From Achatina immaculata (lineage: Eukaryota > Mollusca > Gastropoda > Stylommatophora > Achatinidae), in assembly GCA_009760885.1 (NCBI GenBank), contig CM019704.1:12941803-13005802 (forward strand): a stretch of 64,000 nt of DNA, in the 5' to 3' direction. Position numbers and translations under genes: made by a program. Under the pieces are notes generated by a model. That model saw nothing but the letters and a program-made list of their open reading frames with translations, was not told the origin of the DNA and did no database searches. Shown here piece after piece: positions 55,931 to 64,000 of this stretch (position 1 is the stretch's first letter; each line of letters begins with the position of its first letter).

Positions 55931-56475
55931 CAACTTACCAACCTTCAGACCCACAACTTTTCAATGTTCAGATCCACAACTTACCAACGTTCAGACCCAC
56001 AACTTACCAATGTTCAGGCCCACAACTTTTCAATGTTCAGACCCACAACTTTCCAATGTTCAGGCCCACAACTTTCCAATGTTCAGACCCACAACTTTCC
56101 AATGTTCAGGCCCACAACTTTCTAACTTTCAGGCGCATATTTTACCAACGTTCAGATCTATAATTTACCAACCTTCAAGCCCACAAAGTTCAGACCCCCA
56201 GCTTACTAATATTCAGGTCCACAACTTTCCAACTTTCAGACCCACATCTTACTAACGTTCAGACCCACAACTTACCAGCATTCAGATCCACAACTTATCA
56301 ACCTTCAGGCCCACAAAGTTCAGACCTACAACTTACCAATGTTCAGGTCCACAACATTCTAACGTTTAGGTCCACGTCTTACCAACTTTCAGACCCACAA
56401 TTTACCAACGTTCAGCCCAACAACTTAGCAAAATTCGGGCCCACAATTTTCAGAACGAAACTTACAAACCTCCAG
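55931..56475. repeat. 23-bp minisatellite, second block (unit 2)
   Basis: Fresh copies with CCCACAACTTTYCAATGTTC variants (55931-56130), then the degenerate part shared with unit 1. Confidence 0.93.
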
Positions 56476-56744
56476 AGCCACAACTTACCAATGTCCCTTT
56501 GTTTGTTCTGTGGACCTGATATTTTATATTTCCTGTAGTTTATATATTATATATTTCTATAATTCCTATATTTTATATATTATATATTCCTATAGTTCCC
56601 ATATTTTATATATTATATATTCCTATAATTCCCATATTTTATATATTATATATTCCTATAGTTCCTATATTTTATATATTATATATTCCTATAGTTCCTA
56701 TATTTTATATATTATGTATTCTTACTAGTTATACAAAAAGTAAA

Positions 56745-57133
56745 CATCATGAGAACTAGAACAGAGCAATTTGATCCAAGAGAAATAATAAACCAATATG
56801 TGACCCAAAACAAATACTAGAAAGATGGGGACAATACTACGCAACATCCCAACTGAGACCACAGACCAAAGTAAGCCCGACATAGAAATGTCCACACAGT
56901 TAGAACCTGATATACTCAGATCAGAAATCAGAGAAGCTATAAGGCTGGCACCAAGGGGTAAAGCTTCAGGGCAAGATGAACTAATCAACGAAGCAGCGAA
57001 GGAAGTAGGCCTAGTATGAACCAAACAAGAAACCCCACAAGACTAGAAGACTGCCATAATCACTCCACTGTGGAAAAATAAAGGCAACAAAATAGACTGC
57101 ACACAATACAGAGGCATTTCATTATTAAACCAT
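56745..57133 (+). pseudogene. LINE-B, region before RT (unit 2)
   Basis: Near-identical to 54712-55099, with one extra A in the poly-A stretch near 57075 that changes frame. It ends at the same RTE-alpha junction. Confidence 0.85.
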
Positions 57134-58283
57134 CTTATCTTATATCTTATATCCTTCCCGTGCCGTTAAACGTCACATAGGGCTCGCAAGTTCGCCAATT
57201 TTTCTTGTCTTCAGCGAGTCTTTCAACCTCATCAAAGGATTTTATGCCTGTTAATCTGGCTTCTCTTAACAATGTCCTCTTCAGAGTTTCACGTGGTCTG
57301 CCTCTTTTTCTTTGGCCTGTTGTGTTCCACTTGATAGCTTGTTTTGGGATTCCCTGATCATTTCTTCTCATCAAGTGACCAACATATGTCCATCTCCTTT
57401 TCCTGATCACCCATGAGACTGGTTGTTGTTCAGTCATCTGTCATCTGTCTTATTTCTGCATTGTTCTTGAATTCATTCCACTTGATGCCGAGTATTTTCC
57501 TTATGCATTTGTTTTCAAAAGAGTCTAATTTCTTTTCTATTTCTTTAGTTGTTTTCCAGCTTTCGCATGCATAAATGAGGTTGGATATTACATTTGAATT
57601 GAATAGTCTTAACTTGGTTTTTGTGCTTATAACTTTTGAATTCCATATGTTCTCAAGATTCTTGAAGATTGATGCTGCTTTTGCAATTCTGACTCTAACT
57701 TCCTTTCTAGAGTCACCATCCTGGTCTATGTAACTGCCAAGGTATGCAAATTGATTGACTTCTTCAATATCTGTCCCTTCTATGTGTATTTTTCCATTTT
57801 GATTAAAGGGAATTTTCATTATTTTTGTTTTGTCCTTGTTAATTTCAAGTTCCATTTTGCTAGCCAGTGAAGACAGGCTATCTGTTTTTTCTTGCATGGA
57901 ATTCACATTTTTACTGATAAGAGTTATGTCATCAGCAAAATCAAGATCTTCTAGTTCGGTCCCATGTACCCAGTCAATACCTGTGCAGCAACTCTTCATT
58001 ATGAAATCTATTGTAATCCCAAAAAGTAAAGGAGACAGTATACACACCTGTTTCATTCTGGAACCATTCACTTATCCCTTCTTCTGTCTTGACTGCACAA
58101 ACATATCCATTGTAGAAGTCCTTAATGATGTTGACAATTTTAGATGCTATTCCATATAGACTTAAAATTCTCCATAATGAATCACTGTCTATGCTATCAA
58201 ATGCCTTTTTAAAATCTATGAAGTTCAGTATTAATGGTTTCTGCTTTTCAGTATGTTCTTCAAGTATTATTCTGAGAGTAAAG
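57134..58283 (-). mobile_element. RTE-alpha 3' portion (unit 2)
   Basis: Contains the C-terminus (57437-57147), RT from block A to C (FIDFKKAFDSIDSDSLWRIL, DFADDITLIS) and part of the upstream RT. It shares with unit 3 a deletion that shortens CCTGNTGIDWVHG to CCTGIDWVHG and damages the GVKQGCILSP box (a TGTATACTG disruption). Those changes therefore predate the duplication. Confidence 0.92.
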
Positions 58284-58683
58284 ATCATGAGAACCAGAAC
58301 AGAGCAATTTGATCCAAGAGAAATAATAAACCAATATGTGACCCAAAACAAATACTAGAAAGATGGGGACATACTACGCAACATCCCAACTGAGACCACA
58401 GACCAAAGTAAGCCCGACATAGAAATGTCCACACAGTTAGAACCTGATATACTCAGATCAGAAATCAGAGAAGCTATAAGGCTGACACCAAGGGGTAAAG
58501 CTGCAGGGCAAGATGAACTAATCAACGAAGCAGCGAAGGAAGTAGGCCTAGTATGAACCAAACAAGAAACCCCACAAGACTAGAAGACTGCCATAATCAC
58601 TCCACTGTGGAAAAATAAAGGCAACAAAATAGACTGCACACAATACAGAGGCATTTCATTATTAAACCATCTTATCTTATATC

Positions 58684-60047
58684 TTATATCCTTCCCGTGC
58701 CGTTAAACGTCACATAGGGCTCGCAAGTTCGCCAATTTTTCTTGTCTTCAGCGAGTCTTTCAACCTCATCAAAGGATTTTATGCCTGTTAATCTGGCTTC
58801 TCTTAACAATGTCCTCTTCAGAGTTTCACGTGGTCTGCCTCTTTTTCTTTGGCCTGTTGTGTTCCACTTGATAGCTTGTTTTGGGATTCCCTGATCATTT
58901 CTTCTCATCAAGTGACCAACATATGTCCATCTCCTTTTCCTGATCACCCATGAGACTGGTTGTTGTTCAGTCATCTGTCATCTGTCTTATTTCTGCATTG
59001 TTCTTGAATTCATTCCACTTGATGCCAAGTATTTTCCTTATGCATTTGTTTTCAAAAGAGTCTAATTTCTTTTCTATTTCTTTAGTTGTTTTCCAGCTTT
59101 CGCATGCATAAATGAGGTTGGATATTACATTTGAATTGAATAGTCTTAACTTGGTTTTTGTGCTTATAACTTTTGAATTCCATATGTTCTCAAGATTCTT
59201 GAAGATTGATGCTGCTTTTGCAATTCTGACTCTAACTTCCTTTCTAGAGTCACCATCCTGGTCTATGTAACTGCCAAGGTATGCAAATTGATTGACTTCT
59301 TCAATATCTGTCCCTTCTATGTGTATTTTTCCATTTTGATTAAAGGGAATTTTCATTATTTTTGTTTTGTCCTTGTTAATTTCAAGTTCCATTTTGCTAG
59401 CCAGTGAAGACAGGCTATCTGTTTTTTCTTGCATGGAATTCACATTTTTACTGATAAGAGTTATGTCATCAGCAAAATCAAGATCTTCTAGTTCGGTCCC
59501 ATGTACCCAGTCAATACCTGTGCAGCAACTCTTCATTATGAAATCTATTGTAATCCCAAAAAGTAAAGGAGACAGTATACACACCTGTTTCATTCTGGAA
59601 CCATTCACTTATCCCTTCTTCTGTCTTGACTGCACAAACATATCCATTGTAGAAGTCCTTAATGATGTTGACAATTTTAGATGGTATTCCATATAGACTT
59701 AAAATTCTCCATAATGAATCACTGTCTATGCTATCAAATGCCTTTTTAAAATCTATGAAGTTCAGTATTAATGGTTTCTGCTTTTCAGTATGTTCTTCAA
59801 GTATTATTCTGAGAGTAAAGATCTGGTCGAGACAGCTTCTCCCTTTTCGAAATCCTGCTTGTTCTTCTCTCATTGCAGTATCCATTATATCTTTAAGCTA
59901 TTCAAAATGACCTTGCAAAATACTTTCGACACAACTGATATTAAGGTTACTCCTCTCCAGTTGTTACAGTCTCTAAGGTTGCCCTTTTTTTTTGGGTATT
60001 TTAACAATGATTCTTTTCTTCCAATTAGAAGGGACCTTTTCTTCTTT
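58684..60047 (-). pseudogene. RTE-alpha reverse transcriptase and C-terminus (unit 3)
   Basis: Four open segments in shifted frames: AGFRKGRSCLDQIFTLRIIL and FIDFKKAFDSIDSDSLWRIL (59885-59511), DFADDITLIS and YLGSYIDQDGD (59608-58967), then KRRWTYVGHLMRRND with GQRKRGRPRETLKRTLLREA (58974-58684). The region between blocks A and C is altered (ETGV followed by YTVSFTFWDY where VKQGCILSPLLFGI is normal), caused by a small deletion. A T-run near 59990 adds another shift. Confidence 0.92.
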
Positions 60048-61754
60048 CTAAATCTTGTTAAACATTCTCTGTAGTTGTCTCATGTTGTCACTATTGATAG
60101 CTTTTAGCATTTCGGCTGTTATTTCATCTTCACCTGCAGCTTTGTTGTTAGCCATTAAATTCACTGCTGTTTCAATTTCATGCAATTTAATTTCATCTAG
60201 GTTGACATTGAGTTGTGGGGCTGGTAAGTCAGTTTCAAGGTTTAACAATTCTTTTGGGTGTGGTCGATTAAGTATTTCTTGGAAGTGTTCAGCCCATCTT
60301 TGCTTTTGGTCTTTATTTGATGTTAATACTGTTCCAGTTTTGCTAAGGATTGGTCTTTCTTTAGATATAACAGTACCTGTTAGCCTCTTTTGTACGTTAT
60401 ATAAAGTTTTGCTGTCTCCTGTTTTTGCTGCTTTTTCTGCCTCTTTCGCCATATTGTCTATGTATTCTCTTTTATCCCTTCTAGCTGAACTTTTTACTTT
60501 CTTGTCTGTTTCTTTGTACGTTGCTTTTGCCAAATCTCTTTCATGATCTGTTTTTGCATTCAACATGTCTAATTTGACTGCTCGTCTTTCATGTATATAC
60601 TTCCATGTTTTATCTGATATCCATGCTTTTCTATTTGGTTTTTCCAGTCGAACGCTTACTTTTGCTGCTGTGATTATGGCTGTGCTGTAAAAATTCCATA
60701 ACTCATCTATACCTATCTCCTCAACTTCACTGGGTGTTTTGGAATGATTGGCAAGTTCCTGATTGAAATTAATGTTAGTATTTACTTCTTGTAGGCTGTG
60801 GCTGTTTATCTTTCTGTGTACTGATTTCTTGTGTTGACTTTTCAATTTTAGTTTTATTTTCCCTATGCACAGGTTGTGATCACTGTTGACATCTGCACCC
60901 CTATAAGCCCTTACATCCATGAGAGATGTTCTGTATTGCTTTCTAATACAAAAATGATCTATCTGGTTTCTAGTTCTGTCATCTGGAGATATCCACGTTG
61001 TTTTATGTATCTCTTTGTGTAGGAATATTGTGCCTCCAATGACCATGCCCTCTGTTAGACACACTTCAGTTAATCTTTCTCCATTCTGATTAACCATGTC
61101 AATTCCTTCTTTCCCCATCACTTTTTCAACCTCGGTATTATCCTTCCCTACCTTAGCATTGAAGTCCTCCATAGCAATTAGGATGGCGTGTTTAGGGACT
61201 TTGTTGATGATTTGTTGTAGTTGGTGATAGAAGTCGTCTTTCACATCATCATCTGCATCATTCGTGGGTGCATAACACTGTATTATTGTCATTCTTCCGT
61301 GTCGTAGGTTGTATCGTGCTCTTATTATACGACTGTTCACCGGTTCCCATTCTACAAGGCACTTTGCACCTACATTTGACATAATAATGCCCACCCCATC
61401 CCGGATTTTATCATCATTTCTGCCTGAATGTATTATTAACTTACCGTTTTCCGCCGATCTTTTATCTGCTTCTGGCCATCGCATTTCGCTGATGCCCAGT
61501 ATGTCTAGATGGTATCTCTCCATTTCTTTGATGACCTGAGTGGTTTTTGTTGGTGCTGCCATCTTTCTCACATTCCAGAATCCAATCCTTGTCACATGTT
61601 TGGGGCCGACGAATGAGCTCTTCGGAGTTAGCATCCCTGATGCTCGGTTGGTTTCTCTGCGAGTTTCCGTAACGATATTTTTTTCCCATCTGGAGTCGCT
61701 TCTAGATAGGTCCCAGGATAAGGTTATTAGCCTTATGCCCAACTCCCGGTACAT
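60048..61754 (-). pseudogene. RTE-alpha endonuclease, linker and RT start (long open frame)
   Basis: 568 uninterrupted codons, the longest credible coding frame here. It has LDILGISEMRWPEADKRSAE, IIQCYAPTNDADDDVKDDFY, ILIAMEDFNAKVGKDN, WISPDDRTRNQIDHFCIRKQ and GADVNSDHNLCIGKIKLKLK. The Lys-rich linker and the pre-RT segment PHPKELLNLETDLPAPQLNV, KLHEIETAVNLMANNKAAGE, DEITAEMLKAINSDNMRQLQ follow. In the copy at 42080-45280 the endonuclease box reads GDFNAK; here it is EDFNAK, a Gly-to-Glu change beside the catalytic Asp. The frame ends in a T-run-associated shift at about 60048. Confidence 0.93.
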
Positions 61755-61867
61755 GATATGTGACAGATCAAGCGGAATTCTGCTGATTTCTGCATGCCAG
61801 CGAGAGCGTTAAAAAAAAAAAGTCCGCCATCTTGCATGTCACGCCGGAAGTTCCTGTATTAAGCCAT

Positions 61868-63115
61868 ACAGGAAAGATATTTTGTAAAATTTTAGAGAAT
61901 AGATTTAGGCCAATGATAGACCCCCAGCTGAGTGAACTTCAACAAGGCTTTAGGAAAAAGACAAGATGCACAGACGCAATATTTGCCTTCAGGCAGTTGT
62001 CAGAGAAAGCGATCAATTTTAATAACACCCTTTAATCGCCTTTTGTTGACCAAGAAAAAACATTCGACAGAGTGGACAGAAACAAACTATGGGAAGTCCT
62101 AAAACAGAATGGGGTTACCAATCATCTAATAAATCTGTGTAAGAGTCTGTACAACAACGGAAGTGGCATCATCAGAGCAATAAGGGGACATTCTGAACCC
62201 TTTATTATTAAATCTGGCGTTCGGCAAGGTTGCATCACCGCTGCTATTTATAACATATATCGATAACATCTGTAGAGAAGATGGACTGATAATGGCAGCA
62301 AAAAATCTACAAAATGAAATAGAACAAACAGAAGACGACATAAGTATAAACGAACTATTATTTACAGATGACAGAGCTCTAGTTGCCGACACAGAAGAAG
62401 GCGTGCAAGATCACATTAACAGATTGAATGATACATGCAAAGAACACAATATGAAAATTAGCCTAGGTAAAACAGAAATCATGACCATCGCAAGAGTAGA
62501 CACACTACTAAACATTACACTGGAAAACCAAACTAAGAAGCAAGTAACGCATTTCAAATACCTCGGATGCATTTTCTCAACAAAAGGAAAAATAGACATA
62601 CAGATCGAAAACACATGTAACAAAGCGAACTAACTTATCGGGCAAATGGTTCCCATACTAAACAACAAGCATATCTCACTGGAAATCAAAAGAACTATCT
62701 ATAAGACAAACCTCATAGCAACTTTGTGCTACCAGTGCCAGACATGGACGCTGACAGCAAAAGACAAAATGAAAATTACAACAACTGAAATGAGATTCTT
62801 GAGAAGAATTCTTGGAATATCAAAAATGGACAGAATCAGAAATGATGTCATTATAAATAAAGTATGATTTGAGCCCGTTCTCAACTATATTAAAAAACAA
62901 TAAATAAAATGGTTCGGTCATGTATCACGACTACCAGCAGAACGTGCACCACAGAGAGCAATGTTTTACAGACCACACAAAGGCAGAGGAAGGGGCCGCC
63001 CATGCAAACGATGGACCGATGGTATAGCAGAGTCCCTGAACATTTCAATGTACGAAGCCAACAGGCGAGCCATTGTGAGACAATTACATTTCACCTTTAC
63101 ACCTAACAGTAAATG
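61868..63115 (+). pseudogene. LINE-B reverse transcriptase and C-terminus
   Basis: After the RTE-alpha insert: TGKIFCKILENRFRPMIDPQ, LSELQQGFRKKTRCTDAIFA, then a stop at 62033, a block A remnant (FVDQEKTFDRVDRNKLWEVL, about 62040), IKSGVRQGCITAAIYNIYR, LLFTDDRALVADTEEGVQDH (block C with FTDD, about 62360), HFKYLGCIFSTKGKID, a C-terminal CQTWTLTAKDKMKITTTEMR, FLRRILGISKMDRIRNDV, then KWFGHVSRLPAERAPQRAMF and GRGRGRPCKRWTDGI. Catalytic Asp residues are present, but stops at about 62033, 62264, 62632 and 62866 disable it. Confidence 0.88.
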
Positions 63116-63138
63116 AGGAAGGACAAGACAGGACAAGA

Positions 63139-63510
63139 CTAGCTGATTACCCGGCGATGCTCGGGAATTTATTAATTATTAATACTGCGAAGTGGATTTG
63201 AGATCGCCATGTTTCTCTCAAGGACAACCTTATTTTGCTTGCTCAAAGGTGGGTTCACCCAAGAAATTATTTATTCTTGCTCCTGGAGGTGAAACTAAAA
63301 AATGTTGTATATAATCAAGTTTTGAGTTATATTAATATTATAGTGAATTGTAAAAGACTTTACTCTATAATGTGTAAACTGCCCCTGTGATTTGTTGATC
63401 GTGATCGAGAACGCAAGTCTAACTGGAAATTGCAATCTCTTAAAGTTAAAAGGGAGATACGTCGGAATGAGTGGTATCCGTGAAATAAAAACTGCTTCAC
63501 CCTCTCCCTG
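63139..63510 (-). mobile_element. Helitron 3' end with rearranged helicase C-terminus
   Basis: On the minus strand the last bases are a hairpin CCCGAGC-ATC-GCCGGG (plus 63150-63165, one bulged A), then TAATCAG and CTAG (63139-63142). The next base is T, exactly the hairpin-CTRR-T pattern of a Helitron 3' terminus. The helicase piece VFISRIPLIPTYLPFNFKRL, QFPVRLAFSITINKSQGQ is on the minus strand (about 63501-63379). The piece that normally follows, VDLRSPCFSQGQPYFACSKV, GSPKKLFILAPGGETK, NVVYNQVL, is on the plus strand (63192-63337, with a one-base shift near 63300). A segment of about 190 bp therefore appears inverted. Confidence 0.8.
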
Positions 63511-63885
63511 TCCTGTGACGATAGTCGGTTCATCTACATTGATAAAAGGTCTCCAGTCATCCCTGTTCTTGGAATTATTCTCTGCTTCCTTCCATGTGTA
63601 TCCCTTGTCTCTGAGCACTGTCATATTGTCTCTTCTCCAAGTACGTCTAGGTCTTCCTCTTTTTCGATTTCCTTGAGGATTCCATGTCAGTGCCTGTCTT
63701 GATATTTCTAAGAAGGCCTGGACACCTGTGGCTAAACATTTTTGCCGTGGTAACCACAGGGGCAAACAGGACATTTCGGTTAGTGCGATCCGCTCTTGTT
63801 CCGCAGATGTACGATCTCGGAGGGTCCTAGAACAGCACCTTATTTTCCAGACTGGTTGTCTCCACCCAGCTGGAATTAACAATGT
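63511..63885 (-). pseudogene. LINE C-terminal fragment joined to the Helitron
   Basis: Minus-strand residues about 50-111 of an open frame starting at 63882 read FLEISRQALTWNPQGNRKRG, RPRRTWRRDNMTVLRDKGYT and WKEAENNSKNRDDWRPF, the typical end of an RTE/CFDP2-like LINE polyprotein. The same frame runs on without a stop into the Helitron helicase piece at about 63500, making a chance fusion. The first 45 residues (WRQPVWKIRCCSR) are not recognised. The 3' end of the LINE abutting the helicase suggests it inserted into the Helitron, so more Helitron may lie beyond the window edge. Confidence 0.75.
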
Positions 63886-64000
63886 CTTCAGCTTTCTTTA
63901 ACTTCTTTATTTTTCCACTGGTCTTTTTTATACTCTACTTTCTTTCTCTAAGCTACCCCTCCCTACTACCATCCTATTTCCTTCTCTACCAACATATTGG
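63886..64000. other. Right edge, no gene seen
   Basis: Pyrimidine-rich sequence with no recognised motif. Confidence 0.4.

Larger units (their letters stand above)
56147..58283. repeat. Segmental duplication, unit 2
   Basis: Repeats unit 1 but extends further into RTE-alpha (to about 58283), where GAGAGTAAAGATC is joined to ATCATGAGAACC, the LINE-B start that begins unit 3. LINE-B has GTAAACATCATGAGA at this point, so the two parents share GTAAA(C/G)ATC at the junction. Confidence 0.93.
58671..61856 (-). mobile_element. RTE-alpha, near full-length copy inserted in LINE-B
   Basis: 3,186 bp, minus strand. TATTAAACCAT (58660-58670) and TATTAAGCCAT (61857-61867) form an 11-bp target duplication with one mismatch. 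Removing the insert lets LINE-B read GISLLNH into TGKIFCKILENR in one frame. The 5' leader (right end) carries an 11-A run, matching the 7-A run in the copy at 45242-45249; the 3' end has the ATAAGATAAG tail. It is the source of the truncated copies in units 1 and 2. Confidence 0.95.
58284..63138 (+). mobile_element. LINE-B, most complete copy, host of a full RTE-alpha (unit 3)
   Basis: Plus-strand non-LTR element: pre-RT region 58284-58670, RTE-alpha insert 58671-61856, then RT and C-terminus 61857-63115, and a tail of (G)GACAAGACA repeats to about 63138. Excluding the insert and one duplicate it is about 1.66 kb, so it is 5'-truncated by the duplication junction at 58284 and has no endonuclease. 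Confidence 0.9.

Overview
This window is eukaryotic, repeat-dominated intergenic DNA, most likely from an invertebrate animal. It is AT-rich. It holds animal-type transposable elements: RTE-like, Jockey/CR1-like and R2-like non-LTR retrotransposons, Penelope-like elements with GIY-YIG endonuclease, mariner transposons and a Helitron. Between them lie many minisatellites with units of about 20-72 bp. I see no host protein-coding gene, rRNA, tRNA or CRISPR array. The species cannot be fixed from the sequence. Every coding region I recognise is a broken transposable-element gene.

Layout. 0.5-1.75 kb: RTE-like element with a (GAT)n tail ('RTE-beta'). 2.0-8.5 kb: a large GATA/GACA/GAGA-type compound array containing a 2.48-kb higher-order duplication. 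8.7-14.6 kb: RT remnants and minisatellites, including two opposed RTE-like elements ('RTE-gamma', TGAATGAA tail) set in an AT-rich minisatellite, plus an RTE endonuclease fragment. 14.8-17.4 kb: a minus-strand Jockey/CR1-like element with poly-G expansions and a 21-bp G-rich minisatellite within its probable ORF1. 17.6-21 kb: minisatellites split by an RTE-beta copy that itself carries a 135-bp insert. 21-25.4 kb: two dead mariners, a LINE 3' end and a Penelope fragment. 25.8-27.2 kb: a (GAA)n-tailed composite repeat. 27.3-28.5 kb: R2/NeSL-like RT. 29.8-31.45 kb: RTE-like element with an ATAAGAT-type tail ('RTE-alpha'). 31.8-38.4 kb: minisatellites and LINE scraps.

38.8-48.1 kb is a nest of Penelope-like elements. 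A plus-strand element (about 39.77-46.95 kb) is interrupted by a minus-strand Penelope copy with a perfect 15-bp target duplication, and by a near full-length RTE-alpha with a 9-bp duplication. Removing the RTE-alpha insert restores the Penelope reading frame. A neighbouring Penelope copy holds a (GAA)n-tailed repeat with a 10-bp duplication. 48.2-54.7 kb is minisatellites plus a broken RTE-beta. 54.1-61.9 kb holds three tandem copies of a segment made of a LINE ('LINE-B') with RTE-alpha nested in it. The third copy is complete, and its RTE-alpha has an 11-bp duplication (one mismatch) across which LINE-B reads through. 61.9-63.1 kb is the rest of LINE-B. 63.14-63.9 kb holds a Helitron 3' end whose helicase C-terminus is split onto opposite strands, joined to a LINE 3' end.

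The most interesting signal is a hammerhead-ribozyme-like motif near the 3' ends of the Penelope copies, with paired changes in its hairpin. An element of identical spacing sits at the 5' end of the unrelated 135-bp insert at 19.13 kb. Other signals worth following are the dated nest of insertions, the microhomology-joined duplications and the Helitron inversion. RTE-alpha, RTE-beta, RTE-gamma and LINE-B are labels used only within this answer.
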